Part shown: in pieces, positions 7,682 through 15,035 of the stretch
Layout of the letters: each line of letters starts with the position of its first letter
Numbering within the stretch: the first letter of the stretch is position 1
Source of the DNA: Lachnospiraceae bacterium UBA4364
Lineage (GTDB): Bacteria > Bacillota > Clostridia > Lachnospirales > Lachnospiraceae
DNA length: 32,646 nucleotides
Reading direction: 5' to 3'
NCBI GenBank assembly: GCA_002393955.1
Contig: DGSK01000043.1
Span: 1 to 32,646 of the forward strand
The notes under the pieces: model-generated
The model's input: the letters and a program-made list of their open reading frames with translations, nothing else
Database searches by the model: none
What the model was told of the DNA's origin: nothing
Made by a program: the position numbers and the translations under genes

Positions 7682-9067
7682 ATGGAAGTAGATATGATGA
7701 AAAAAGTGCCTGTGCGTGAACAGGCTCCCGAAGTCAGGGCAAAGAACTTCGAAGAGGTTTGCGAAGGCTACAATAAAGAAGAGGCAATGGCGGAGGCTAC
7801 CAGATGCCTTAACTGTAAGAATCCCCAGTGCGTACAGGGCTGTCCTGTATCCATTGATATCCCGGGATTTGTTCAGGCTCTTAAAGAAGGCAATATTGAG
7901 GATGCATATCAGGTTATCAGCCTTTCAAGTGCGCTGCCTGCAGTCTGCGGTCGTGTATGTCCACAGGAGAAGCAGTGTGAAGGAAAATGTGTCCGCGGCA
8001 TAAAGGGCGAGTCGCTTTCCATAGGTAAGATGGAGAGATTCGTAGCTGACTGGGCAAGGGAGAATAATATCAAGCCCAAGGCAGCTGAAACCAAGAAGGG
8101 CAAGAAAGTAGCGGTTATAGGCTCCGGTCCTTCCGGACTTACCTGTGCAGGCGATCTGGCTAAGCTTGGATATGATGTAACTATATACGAGGCACTGCAT
8201 AAAGCGGGCGGTGTGCTTGTTTACGGTATCCCGGAGTTCCGTCTTCCAAAGGAAAAGGTAGTTGAGAAAGAAATAGAGAATATCAAAGGACTTGGAGTGG
8301 ATATTGAGACTGATGTCATTGTCGGAAAGTCCATTACCATTGATGAGCTTTTGAACGAGCTGGATTTTGATGCAGTATATATCGGATCCGGTGCAGGTCT
8401 TCCAAAGTTTATGGGAATTCCCGGTGAGAACTTAAACGGCGTATTCTCCGCAAATGAGTACCTTACAAGAAGCAATCTTATGAAAGCTTATGAAGAAGGC
8501 TCAAAGACACCTATCATGAAGAGCAGGAAAGTGGCTGTTGTGGGCGGTGGAAATGTGGCTATGGATGCTGCGCGTACCGCACTTCGTCTGGGAGCAGAGG
8601 TTCATGTCGTATACAGAAGAGGTGAGTCCGAGCTTCCCGCAAGAGCAGAGGAAGTACATCATGCAAAGGAAGAAGGCATACAGTTTGACCTCTTAAGGAA
8701 TCCTGTTGAGATACTCGGAGACGACAAGGGCTGGGTAAACGGAATAAAGTGCATCAAGATGGAGCTTGGAGAGCCGGATGCATCAGGAAGAAGAAAGCCT
8801 GTTGAAGTACCGGGAAGCGAGTTCGTTATAGATGTAGATACGGTTATCATGGCACTTGGTACATCACCAAATCCGCTTATCTCATCCACTACCAAGGGAC
8901 TGGATGTTAATTCTAAGAAGTGTATAGTTGCGGATGAGGACGGAAAGACCAGCCGCGATGCAGTATACGCCGGAGGTGATGCCGTTACCGGTGCAGCGAC
9001 CGTTATACTGGCTATGGGCGCCGGGAAAACGGCTGCTAAAGCAATCGACGAGTTCCTTTCAAAATAA
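7682..9067 (+). CDS. nfnB: NfnB / NADPH-dependent glutamate synthase small-subunit-type flavoprotein
   Basis: A 461-residue flavoprotein of the GltD/NfnB family (annotation pipelines often name it gltA). Two [4Fe-4S] Cys sets are visible: Cys42, 45, 50, 54 and Cys89, 93, 99, 103. GSGPSG (147-152) binds FAD, and VVGGGNVAMDAARTALRLG near 280-300 binds NADPH. No large glutamate synthase subunit is present, and nfnA lies just upstream, so the NfnAB reading is favoured: ferredoxin and NADH reduce NADP+. CTGGAGG precedes the ATG. A clear terminator follows. The NADPH made would suit the GDH encoded next. Confidence 0.88.
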   Translation: MEVDMMKKVPVREQAPEVRAKNFEEVCEGYNKEEAMAEATRCLNCKNPQCVQGCPVSIDIPGFVQALKEGNIEDAYQVISLSSALPAVCGRVCPQEKQCEGKCVRGIKGESLSIGKMERFVADWARENNIKPKAAETKKGKKVAVIGSGPSGLTCAGDLAKLGYDVTIYEALHKAGGVLVYGIPEFRLPKEKVVEKEIENIKGLGVDIETDVIVGKSITIDELLNELDFDAVYIGSGAGLPKFMGIPGENLNGVFSANEYLTRSNLMKAYEEGSKTPIMKSRKVAVVGGGNVAMDAARTALRLGAEVHVVYRRGESELPARAEEVHHAKEEGIQFDLLRNPVEILGDDKGWVNGIKCIKMELGEPDASGRRKPVEVPGSEFVIDVDTVIMALGTSPNPLISSTTKGLDVNSKKCIVADEDGKTSRDAVYAGGDAVTGAATVILAMGAGKTAAKAIDEFLSK

Positions 9068-9076
9068 GTAAAATCA

Positions 9077-9116
9077 TTAAAAGGCCTTGAAATCATCAGA
9101 TTTCAGGGCTTTTTGA
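9077..9116 (+). terminator. Intrinsic terminator of nfnAB
   Basis: Left arm AAAAGGCCTTGAAAT and right arm ATTTCAGGGCTTTT pair with one bulge around a short loop (CATCAG region), ending in a T-run. It lies 10 bases after the nfnB stop and separates nfnAB from gdhA. Confidence 0.85.
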
Positions 9117-9182
9117 CAAAATGGCCGATAATGCCGGCTGTGCGTGATAATGAAAAAAATGTGCACTATCATAAATTTTTGG

Positions 9183-9211
9183 TTGTGCTGAAAAAAACTT
9201 TCTGATATAAC
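9183..9211 (+). promoter_or_regulatory. Predicted gdhA promoter
   Basis: TTGTGC at 9183-9188, a 17-base spacer and TATAAC at 9206-9211. It follows the nfnB terminator, so gdhA probably has its own control. Confidence 0.55.
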
Positions 9212-9230
9212 TGTGTATGGTGTTTAGACT

Positions 9231-9249
9231 TGCTGCAACCGGTGCAGCA
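9231..9249. promoter_or_regulatory. Near-palindrome in the gdhA leader (possible operator)
   Basis: TGCTGCAACCGGTGCAGCA is a 19-bp dyad (TGCTGCA and CC/GG pair, with one unpaired A). It starts about 20 bases after the predicted -10 box and about 45 bases before the gdhA start, a common place for a repressor site or a small RNA hairpin. No regulator can be named. Confidence 0.4.
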
Positions 9250-9293
9250 TTTAAAAAAGAAACACATTCAGCAAGAGACAAGGAGGAATCAAA

Positions 9294-10640
9294 ATGTCTT
9301 ACGTAGACGAGGTACTTGAAAAAGTAAAGAAGAGAGACGCAGATCAGCCTGAGTTCATCCAGGCAGTAACAGAGGTGCTTGAGTCCTTAAAGCCTGTTAT
9401 CGAGCAGGATGAGGAGAAGTACCGCAAGCTTGCTATCCTTGAGAGGATCACAGAGCCTGATCGTCAGATCATGTTCAGGGTTCCCTGGGTAGATGACAAC
9501 GGCAATGTTCAGGTCAACAGAGGTTTCCGTGTACAGTTCAACAATGCTATCGGACCTTACAAGGGAGGCTTAAGACTTCATCCTTCAGTAAACCTTGGTA
9601 TTATCAAGTTCCTCGGCTTTGAGCAGATATTCAAGAACAGTCTTACAACACTTCCTATCGGCGGTGGTAAGGGTGGTTCAGACTTCGATCCTAAGGGTAA
9701 GTCAGACCGTGAGATCATGGCTTTCTGCCAGAGCTTTATGACTGAGCTTTCAAAGTATATCGGCGCTGACGAGGACGTTCCTGCCGGTGATATCGGAACA
9801 GGCGCTCGTGAGATCGGTTTCATGTTCGGACAGTACAAGAGGATCAGAGGTACATATGAAGGCGTACTTACAGGTAAGGGACTTTCATACGGTGGATCTC
9901 TTGCAAGAACACAGGCTACAGGTTATGGTCTGCTTTATCTTACAGAAGAGATGGTTAAGTGCCATGGTGATAAGCTTGACGGCAAGGTAGTTGCTATTTC
10001 CGGATCCGGTAATGTTGCTACATATGCTATAGAGAAGGCTCAGCAGCTCGGTGCAAAGGTTGTTACCTGCTCCGATTCCACAGGCTGGATCTATGATGAA
10101 GAAGGTATCGATGTAGCACTTCTTAAGGAAGTTAAGGAAGTTAAGCGTGCACGTCTTACAGAGTATGCGGCAGCTCGTCCTTCAGCTAAGTACTTCGAGA
10201 AGAAGAACGGTGAGCATGGTGTATGGCAGTACAAGGTTGATATTGCTCTTCCCTGTGCTACACAGAACGAGCTTGATATCGAGGATGCTAAGATGCTCGT
10301 TGCAAACGGCGTTCAGTATGTTGCAGAGGGCGCTAACATGCCTACAACTATTGAAGCTACAGAGTACTTCCAGAAGAACAACGTGCCTTTCGTAGGCGGC
10401 AAGGCTGCAAACGCAGGCGGTGTTGCTACATCAGCGCTTGAGATGAGCCAGAACTCCGAGAGGCTTTCCTGGAGCTTCGAAGAGGTTGATTCCAAGCTTA
10501 AGGGCATCATGGTTGGTATCTACCATAACATCGATGATGCTGCTAAGGAATATGGCATGGAAGGCAACTATGTTGCGGGTGCTAATATTGCAGGCTTCAA
10601 GAAGGTTGTTGATGCAATGATCGCTCAGGGTGTTTGCTGA
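9294..10640 (+). CDS. gdhA: NADP-specific glutamate dehydrogenase
   Basis: A 448-residue hexameric-type GDH that makes glutamate from 2-oxoglutarate, ammonium and NADPH in the cytoplasm. GGGKGGSDFDPKGKSD carries the catalytic Lys region, and SGSGNVATYAIEKAQQLG is the NADP-binding Rossmann loop; length is typical of the NADP-dependent enzymes. Codon use is strikingly restricted (CTT, AAG, GGT, ACA), unlike the neighbours, which points to very high expression. AAGGAGG fixes the start. Position after nfnAB gives a local route from ferredoxin/NADH to NADPH to glutamate. Confidence 0.96.
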   Translation: MSYVDEVLEKVKKRDADQPEFIQAVTEVLESLKPVIEQDEEKYRKLAILERITEPDRQIMFRVPWVDDNGNVQVNRGFRVQFNNAIGPYKGGLRLHPSVNLGIIKFLGFEQIFKNSLTTLPIGGGKGGSDFDPKGKSDREIMAFCQSFMTELSKYIGADEDVPAGDIGTGAREIGFMFGQYKRIRGTYEGVLTGKGLSYGGSLARTQATGYGLLYLTEEMVKCHGDKLDGKVVAISGSGNVATYAIEKAQQLGAKVVTCSDSTGWIYDEEGIDVALLKEVKEVKRARLTEYAAARPSAKYFEKKNGEHGVWQYKVDIALPCATQNELDIEDAKMLVANGVQYVAEGANMPTTIEATEYFQKNNVPFVGGKAANAGGVATSALEMSQNSERLSWSFEEVDSKLKGIMVGIYHNIDDAAKEYGMEGNYVAGANIAGFKKVVDAMIAQGVC

Positions 10641-10678
10641 TAAGCCGGCAGACCGTCATATAGGTTAAAGGTATTTAG

Positions 10679-10713
10679 TCCCCCGTCACCTAAAGCGTGA
10701 CGGGGGATTTTTC
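10679..10713 (+). terminator. Strong intrinsic terminator of gdhA
   Basis: TCCCCCGTCAC (10679-10689) pairs perfectly with GTGACGGGGGA, 7-base loop, followed by TTTTT. It is about 40 bases after the gdhA stop. Confidence 0.92.
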
Positions 10714-10859
10714 TGTGGTGAAAATGGCACGCTGCTATTACTGACAATTTTCTTGAACGCTGCAACTGATGCTGCGTAATCTAGACAAAAAGGCTCAAAA
10801 AACTGAGATACGATGAGGAAAGGATCAATAAGTATCGAACGATTTCCTCAGGATTCGTA

Positions 10860-10903
10860 TTGACAATATTATGGCATTGATTTAATATATCAAAATGATA
10901 TAT
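10860..10903 (+). promoter_or_regulatory. padR promoter with overlapping 19-bp operator-like dyad
   Basis: TTGACA at 10860-10865, a 17-base spacer and TAATAT at 10883-10888. The perfect dyad ATATATCA-AAA-TGATATAT (10885-10903) begins inside the -10 box, so a protein bound there would block the polymerase. The layout suggests self-repression by the PadR protein encoded 60 bases downstream. Confidence 0.65.
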
Positions 10904-10962
10904 GATTGACACATGACATAGACAAGAAACACTAATACAAAAAAGCCTTTGGAGAGTATGGT

Positions 10963-11520
10963 ATGGCTAAGGACAGAAAGATAGACATGGTCATGCTGGG
11001 GCTTCTGTCCCATGAGGACCTGACGGGTTATGATATAAAGAAAAGGATTGACGGTGTCATAAGCTTTTTCTGGAAGGGGAGCTTTGGCAGCATATATCCG
11101 GCCCTTAATGATATGGAAAAAAACGGCCTTATAGAAAGCAGGACTGAAAGCAGGGGGGCCCGTGAAAAAATCCTGTACCATATCATGGATAAGGGTACGG
11201 AGTCACTTAAGGACTGGTTAAGGGAAGAACAGGTGAGCAATGACCTGAAGTATGAGACGCTGCTTAAGCTTTACTTTGGTGGAGTGGAAGAAAGAGACAT
11301 TACCCTGCATAACATAGAACTCTTCGAGGAAGAAACAAGGCGGACACTGTCTGTACTTCGGATATACAGGGATAATCTTGAAAAAGTGCTGGATGATGGG
11401 GATCATCTGAATTATTACCTTACGGTGACTTTTGGGATTGATACTTATGAGGCATATCTGAAATGGTGTGCAAAGGCAAAGAGAATACTTGAAGAAAGGA
11501 GTGAACATCCGGAAAAATGA
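10963..11520 (+). CDS. PadR family transcriptional regulator
   Basis: A 185-residue regulator. Residues about 8-85 form the PadR winged helix (MLGLLSHEDLTGYDIKKRI...FGSIYPALNDMEKNGLIESRTE), and the rest is the helical dimerization part typical of the longer PadR/AphA-like class. Such proteins repress by binding dyads at promoters and release on ligand binding. The flavodoxin gene begins 11 bases after its stop, so it probably regulates its own operon, perhaps in response to a redox or phenolic signal; the signal is inference. A weak GGAGAG stands before the ATG. Confidence 0.9.
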   Translation: MAKDRKIDMVMLGLLSHEDLTGYDIKKRIDGVISFFWKGSFGSIYPALNDMEKNGLIESRTESRGAREKILYHIMDKGTESLKDWLREEQVSNDLKYETLLKLYFGGVEERDITLHNIELFEEETRRTLSVLRIYRDNLEKVLDDGDHLNYYLTVTFGIDTYEAYLKWCAKAKRILEERSEHPEK

Positions 11521-11531
11521 CCGGATCGTGA

Positions 11532-12026
11532 ATGAAAATGAAAATTGCAATAGTATATTATTCAATGCATGGAAATTGTGAGCTGGTGGCGGATAAGGCT
11601 GCTGCGATAACGGGAGCTGATACCATGCGTGTCGAACCTGACAAGGCGTATCCCGACAAGGGCGCCAGGAAATTCATATGGGGCGGTAAGAGCGCCCTTA
11701 TGGGGGAAATGCCGGTGCTTAAACCTTATGAATTTGATGCAGAAAAGTATGATACTGTTATAATAGGGTTTCCCGTGTGGGCCAGCAATCCGGCACCGCC
11801 GATAAAGACCTTTGTAAATGAACATAAGGATGAACTGAAGGGAAAAAGGATTGCCGCATTTGCGTGCCAGAGCGGTAATGGTGCCGAGAAGGCGTTTTCC
11901 AAGCTTAAGAAGCAGTTGGAGATAGACTCCTTTGTGGCAGAGCTTATCCTTATTGATCCCAAGACAGTTGCGGATGATAAGAATGATGGGAAAATACAGG
12001 AGTTCTGTAAGATGGTTATGAATTGA
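11532..12026 (+). CDS. Flavodoxin family protein
   Basis: A 164-residue single-domain flavodoxin. It starts KIAIVYYSMHGNCELVADKAA, where the phosphate-binding loop YYSMHGN is the FMN site. VIIGFPVWASNPAPPIKTFV is the second flavin-stacking loop, and AFACQSGNGAEKAF is the third. It is a cytoplasmic electron carrier or FMN reductase. It is co-transcribed with the padR gene. Its stop codon lies inside the first copy of a 17-bp direct repeat (12021-12037). Confidence 0.88.
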   Translation: MKMKIAIVYYSMHGNCELVADKAAAITGADTMRVEPDKAYPDKGARKFIWGGKSALMGEMPVLKPYEFDAEKYDTVIIGFPVWASNPAPPIKTFVNEHKDELKGKRIAAFACQSGNGAEKAFSKLKKQLEIDSFVAELILIDPKTVADDKNDGKIQEFCKMVMN

Positions 12027-12075
12027 ATCCTGTGCAGAAAGCTTGGACTGGCATTCCAAATTGAATCCTGTGCAG
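12021..12075. repeat. 17-bp direct repeat pair
   Basis: AATTGAATCCTGTGCAG occurs at 12021-12037 and again, identical, at 12059-12075. The first copy covers the last codon and stop of the flavodoxin gene. The rest of the 169-base gap up to 12195 holds nothing else I can name; no terminator is evident after the flavodoxin gene. Confidence 0.75.
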
Positions 12076-12195
12076 CATGTGGGGGCTGCTTGTTCTAGTT
12101 CTGCATTAGAAAATATCTGTCCTTGTGAAGTGTGACGTTGGGAATATTTGAAAAAGCGTTTTGAATAAAACAAAAATGTAGAATGGACGAAAACT

Positions 12196-12987
12196 ATGAC
12201 AAATGAGGAAATACTGCAAATCGCCATGGAGCAGTCGGCAGAGGATATCGGCTGTAAGGCGGGAGATTTTTTGAAAAATAAAAATGTGATCACTTCTTAC
12301 CATAAGGGTGATAATGCACGAAAGTACATAAAGGATCCGAATACATGCTGCCTTGTTTCATACGGAAGCAATGTGGTAGCGGCCGTGACTGATGAAGTGC
12401 GGGATATAGTAGAGGAGTATATGGGGCGGTATACTTTTTACCATCTCTTTGAAACCCCTAGCCTGCACTGGCTCAATGAACGGCTGATGGAAAGAGGCCA
12501 CAAGGTCTGCTACCAGCCGGAATACTACCTGCCGGACATAAGCAGGATACCGGATGCGTCGTGTGCATATGAAATGCGCGTGCTGGAACAGAAGGACTTT
12601 GCAGGGCTGTACCTTCCGGAATGGAGCAATGCACTCTGTGAAAGCCGCAAGCAACTGGATGTGCTGGGAGTGGGTGCATATGATAAGGGGAAGCTTGTGG
12701 GGCTTGCCGGCTGTTCGGCAGACTGTGAGATGATGTGGCAGATCGGCATAGACGTGCTGCCGGAATGCAGGCAGCAGGGAATTGCCACTGCCCTGACTTC
12801 TGCGCTGGCTAAAGAGATACTTAAGCGTGACAAGGTGCCGTTTTACAGCTCTGCCTGGTCCAATGTGCGCTCTGTGCGGAACGGGATAAAGAGCGGTTTT
12901 ATCCCGGCATGGGTGGAGCTTAGGGTGAAGCCTGCAGAGGAGGTAGACAAGCTAAACAAAGTCTGGCTGAATGGCAATTCGCAGTAA
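12196..12987 (+). CDS. GNAT family N-acetyltransferase
   Basis: A 263-residue protein. The N-terminal half is unlike known motifs. The C-terminal half (about 170-255) carries a GNAT core: GLAGCSADCEMMWQIGIDVL, then ECRQQGIATALTSALAKEIL, the acetyl-CoA pyrophosphate-binding R/Q-x-x-G-x-A motif, then YSSAWSNVRSVRNGIKSGFIP, the usual closing strand and helix. It would transfer an acetyl group from acetyl-CoA to an unknown amine. There is no clear ribosome site beyond a weak GGA before the ATG. Confidence 0.85.
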   Translation: MTNEEILQIAMEQSAEDIGCKAGDFLKNKNVITSYHKGDNARKYIKDPNTCCLVSYGSNVVAAVTDEVRDIVEEYMGRYTFYHLFETPSLHWLNERLMERGHKVCYQPEYYLPDISRIPDASCAYEMRVLEQKDFAGLYLPEWSNALCESRKQLDVLGVGAYDKGKLVGLAGCSADCEMMWQIGIDVLPECRQQGIATALTSALAKEILKRDKVPFYSSAWSNVRSVRNGIKSGFIPAWVELRVKPAEEVDKLNKVWLNGNSQ

Positions 12988-13006
12988 ATTAGTTTATAAT
13001 GGAAAT

Positions 13007-13696
13007 ATGACAAACGAAGATATTGTAAAAAAACTGATAGATGACCTTGACCGGATCGGAACGATAGATCCTGATGACCTGCCGAATATAGATCTTTATA
13101 TGGAACAGGTGACAGGATTTATTGACAGCCGTCTTGGGACTTCAGCCAGAACGGCAGATGGCAGGATACTTACAAAGACCATGATTAACAACTATGCCAA
13201 GAATGACCTTCTGCCTCCGCCTGTTAAGAAGAAGTATTCCAAGGAACATCTCCTTATATTGATATTCATATATTATTTTAAGCATGTAATGTCTATAAAT
13301 GACATACAGTCCATGCTCAATCCGCTTACATCAAAATATTTTGGAAAAAACGGAAGTATGACCATAGAAAAGCTTTACCGCGATGTTTCTGCACTTGAGC
13401 AGAGCGGTATAGACGATATAAAAAGGGATGTCCTGCAGAAATATGAAAATGCGGAAAATCTTTATGATGGCGATGATGAAGAAGCAGAGTTCCTGAGGAC
13501 ATTTACATTTATATTTGAATTAAGTTATGACATCTATGTAAGGAAGCGCATGATAGAGTCTCTGATAGATAATTACAATGCAAAGTATGGGGAGAATGCC
13601 TTTAAGAATCATTCAGTTCGTACTGCTACGGAAAAGGTTAAACGGCCGGAAAGGTCGGAAAAAAAGTCCGAAATCAAACGGCGAAAAATGAAATAA
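13007..13696 (+). CDS. DUF1836 domain protein
   Basis: A 229-residue protein with the DUF1836 pattern: GRILTKTMINNYAKNDLLPPPVKKKYSKEHLLILIFIYYFKHVMSINDIQ. The MINNYxKxxLLPPPxKKxYxxxHLxxL stretch looks like a MerR-like helix-turn-helix, so DNA binding is likely but unproven. The C-terminus is strongly basic (EKKSEIKRRKMK). I choose ATG 13007 because the product begins MTNEDIVKKL; the frame is open from 12971 but that part overlaps the GNAT gene. No Shine-Dalgarno is seen, while TATAAT lies at 12995-13000, so the mRNA may be leaderless. Confidence 0.85.
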   Translation: MTNEDIVKKLIDDLDRIGTIDPDDLPNIDLYMEQVTGFIDSRLGTSARTADGRILTKTMINNYAKNDLLPPPVKKKYSKEHLLILIFIYYFKHVMSINDIQSMLNPLTSKYFGKNGSMTIEKLYRDVSALEQSGIDDIKRDVLQKYENAENLYDGDDEEAEFLRTFTFIFELSYDIYVRKRMIESLIDNYNAKYGENAFKNHSVRTATEKVKRPERSEKKSEIKRRKMK

Positions 13697-13772
13697 ACTG
13701 ATTGTAGATATGTAGCTGCAGCAATGGGATTTGGGCTTGACAAAATAATATACTATACGGTGATAAAGAATA

Positions 13773-13806
13773 AAAACGGATACGTCAGGTGCGTATCCGT
13801 TTTAAT
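13773..13806. terminator. Bidirectional intrinsic terminator
   Basis: AAAACGGATACG (13773-13784) and CGTATCCGTTTT (13792-13803) are perfect arms around a 7-base loop, with A-run on the left and T-run on the right. It serves both the DUF1836 gene (+) and the convergent membrane-protein gene (-), whose stop codon lies inside it. Confidence 0.9.
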
Positions 13807-14198
13807 ATTTCGTCGTATTGTTTGTACATTTTCTGAACCCCGTTTTCAAGTATGTAATAGTGGGCGATGTAGGGGATAAGCAGCACAAGCAGTGCGATCA
13901 GCAGTATGAACAGTCCTGTATTCCATACAGGAAGGGATATCAGCAGAAAAAACACCGCAAAGGTAAGTATGGCGAACAGTACTGTAACTATCAGGTGTAT
14001 AAGCCGTTCGTGTTGGAAGAAGATTATCTGGTCGGTGTGGTTCTTTAACAGCTTTTCATAATCCTTTCTGGTGGGGACAGTATCTTTTATGAGTGTGTCG
14101 CTGAACTCACCGTCATCGGAAAAGGACGCAGTAACAGACAGATCATAGGAAAGGATCTGATCTATGTATTTTATGTAATTCAGCATTCGTTTTCTCAT
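13785..14198 (-). CDS. Small two-pass membrane protein of unknown function
   Basis: A 137-residue protein. The first 65 residues are charged and helical (MRKRMLNYIKYIDQILSYDL...), followed by two hydrophobic segments at about 68-90 and 93-112, separated by a short PVWNTG turn, and a cytoplasmic Lys/Arg-rich tail. I do not recognise the family. A weak AGGAT precedes the ATG on the minus strand. Its stop is inside the shared terminator. 187 bases separate it from the rpsT terminator; I see no convincing promoter in that gap. Confidence 0.7.
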   Translation of the reverse strand: MRKRMLNYIKYIDQILSYDLSVTASFSDDGEFSDTLIKDTVPTRKDYEKLLKNHTDQIIFFQHERLIHLIVTVLFAILTFAVFFLLISLPVWNTGLFILLIALLVLLIPYIAHYYILENGVQKMYKQYDEILKRIRT

Positions 14199-14385
14199 AA
14201 ATATAATCCTGTGTAATATATGGGATGATTCGTCAGGCTGTTACCTTCAGCTATCTATGCCGGCATTGTTCTTCGGACCGTGTAGAACAGCTGATTATTT
14301 TACGGTTTTTCAAACGATTATATTGTATCACAGCAGGGGTGGATTTTCTATCGTTAGTGGAGCGGATCAGATCTGCAAAAACATA

Positions 14386-14420
14386 CAAAAAATCCCCGGA
14401 ATGACGGCTCCGGGGATTCA
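14386..14420 (-). terminator. Intrinsic terminator of rpsT
   Basis: Arms AATCCCCGGA and TCCGGGGATT around an 8-base loop. Read on the minus strand, the stem is followed by TTTTTT, directly downstream of the rpsT stop. Confidence 0.9.
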
Positions 14421-14444
14421 ATAGGTATTTTTATATGTTCCCAA

Positions 14445-14711
14445 TTAGCGGCTCATCTTGTTGACAGCCAGACTCAGACGGGAAATCTTTCTTGAAGCGT
14501 AATTCTTGTGATAAACGCCCTTGCGGGTAGCTTTATCAATAACGCTGGTAGCACTAAGCAGTGCAGCCTTTGCAGCCTCTGCATCGTTTGCATCGATAGC
14601 AACATAAACCTTCTTCACTGCTGTCTTAACTGCAGAACGGATAGCCTTGTTTCTTTCTTCCTTCTTCTCTGTTACAAGAATACGCTTTTTAGCGGATTTA
14701 ATGTTAGCCAA
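14445..14711 (-). CDS. rpsT: 30S ribosomal protein S20 (TTG start)
   Basis: An 88-residue basic protein with the S20 signature: ANIKSAKKRILVTEKKEERNKAIRSAVKTAVKKV at the start and GVYHKNYASRKISRLSLAVNKM at the end. It binds 16S rRNA early in 30S assembly. The start codon is TTG (complement CAA at 14709-14711), as no ATG is in frame and the family begins (M)ANIKSAKKR. GGAGG and AAAGGA lie upstream. E. coli rpsT also uses UUG, as part of its self-control, so the rare start may be functional here. The gene is single, with its own promoter and terminator. Confidence 0.96.
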   Translation of the reverse strand: MANIKSAKKRILVTEKKEERNKAIRSAVKTAVKKVYVAIDANDAEAAKAALLSATSVIDKATRKGVYHKNYASRKISRLSLAVNKMSR

Positions 14712-14745
14712 GTCCTTTTACCTCCAACTTAATCATACATCATTT

Positions 14746-14815
14746 GTGTGTACCCCAAAACGGTATCACACAGACTCTTCGACATGCATCGGAGCCGGAC
14801 ACGGACAGTCCGATG
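14746..14815 (-). promoter_or_regulatory. Structured rpsT 5' leader (two hairpins)
   Basis: The predicted RNA starts near 14823. Hairpin 1 pairs CATCGGA (14787-14793) with TCCGATG (14809-14815). Hairpin 2 pairs GTGTG...TACC with GGTA...CACAC over 14746-14771. Both lie between the promoter and the TTG start, a fitting place for ribosomal-protein feedback control; that role is inferred. Confidence 0.5.
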
Positions 14816-14829
14816 TACATACAGCTTGT

Positions 14830-14858
14830 ATTGTATGCTAACAGTGGCCCGTTGTCAA
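14830..14858 (-). promoter_or_regulatory. rpsT promoter
   Basis: On the minus strand: TTGACA (complement at 14853-14858), 17-base spacer, TACAAT (complement at 14830-14835). An excellent sigma-A match. The rest of the 324-base gap to dapB shows only a small CCGGC/GCCGG hairpin at 14998-15017 before the dapB ribosome site; no lysine riboswitch was recognised. Confidence 0.85.
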
Positions 14859-15035
14859 TAAAAAATTGGAAAATATATGCAAAAATAAAAGCCTTCTGTG
14901 TTAGAATAGCATGGTGTGGTCTATATGTCACAAATGATTTATCACACGCAGGTACAAAAGATACTTTTGATGAGTTGAACATAGTTTTAAAAGTAACCCG
15001 GCTGTCACATATGCCGGAGATTTAAGGAGGACAAA

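Noticed and set aside
11562..12293. 243-residue minus-strand frame opposite flavodoxin and GNAT
   Set aside because: It spans two real forward genes and a gap, and its product shows no motif; it is a shadow.
14859..15035. Lysine riboswitch or T-box before dapB
   Set aside because: The gap is short, and neither the five-helix lysine core nor a T-box sequence is visible; only a small CCGGC/GCCGG stem is present.
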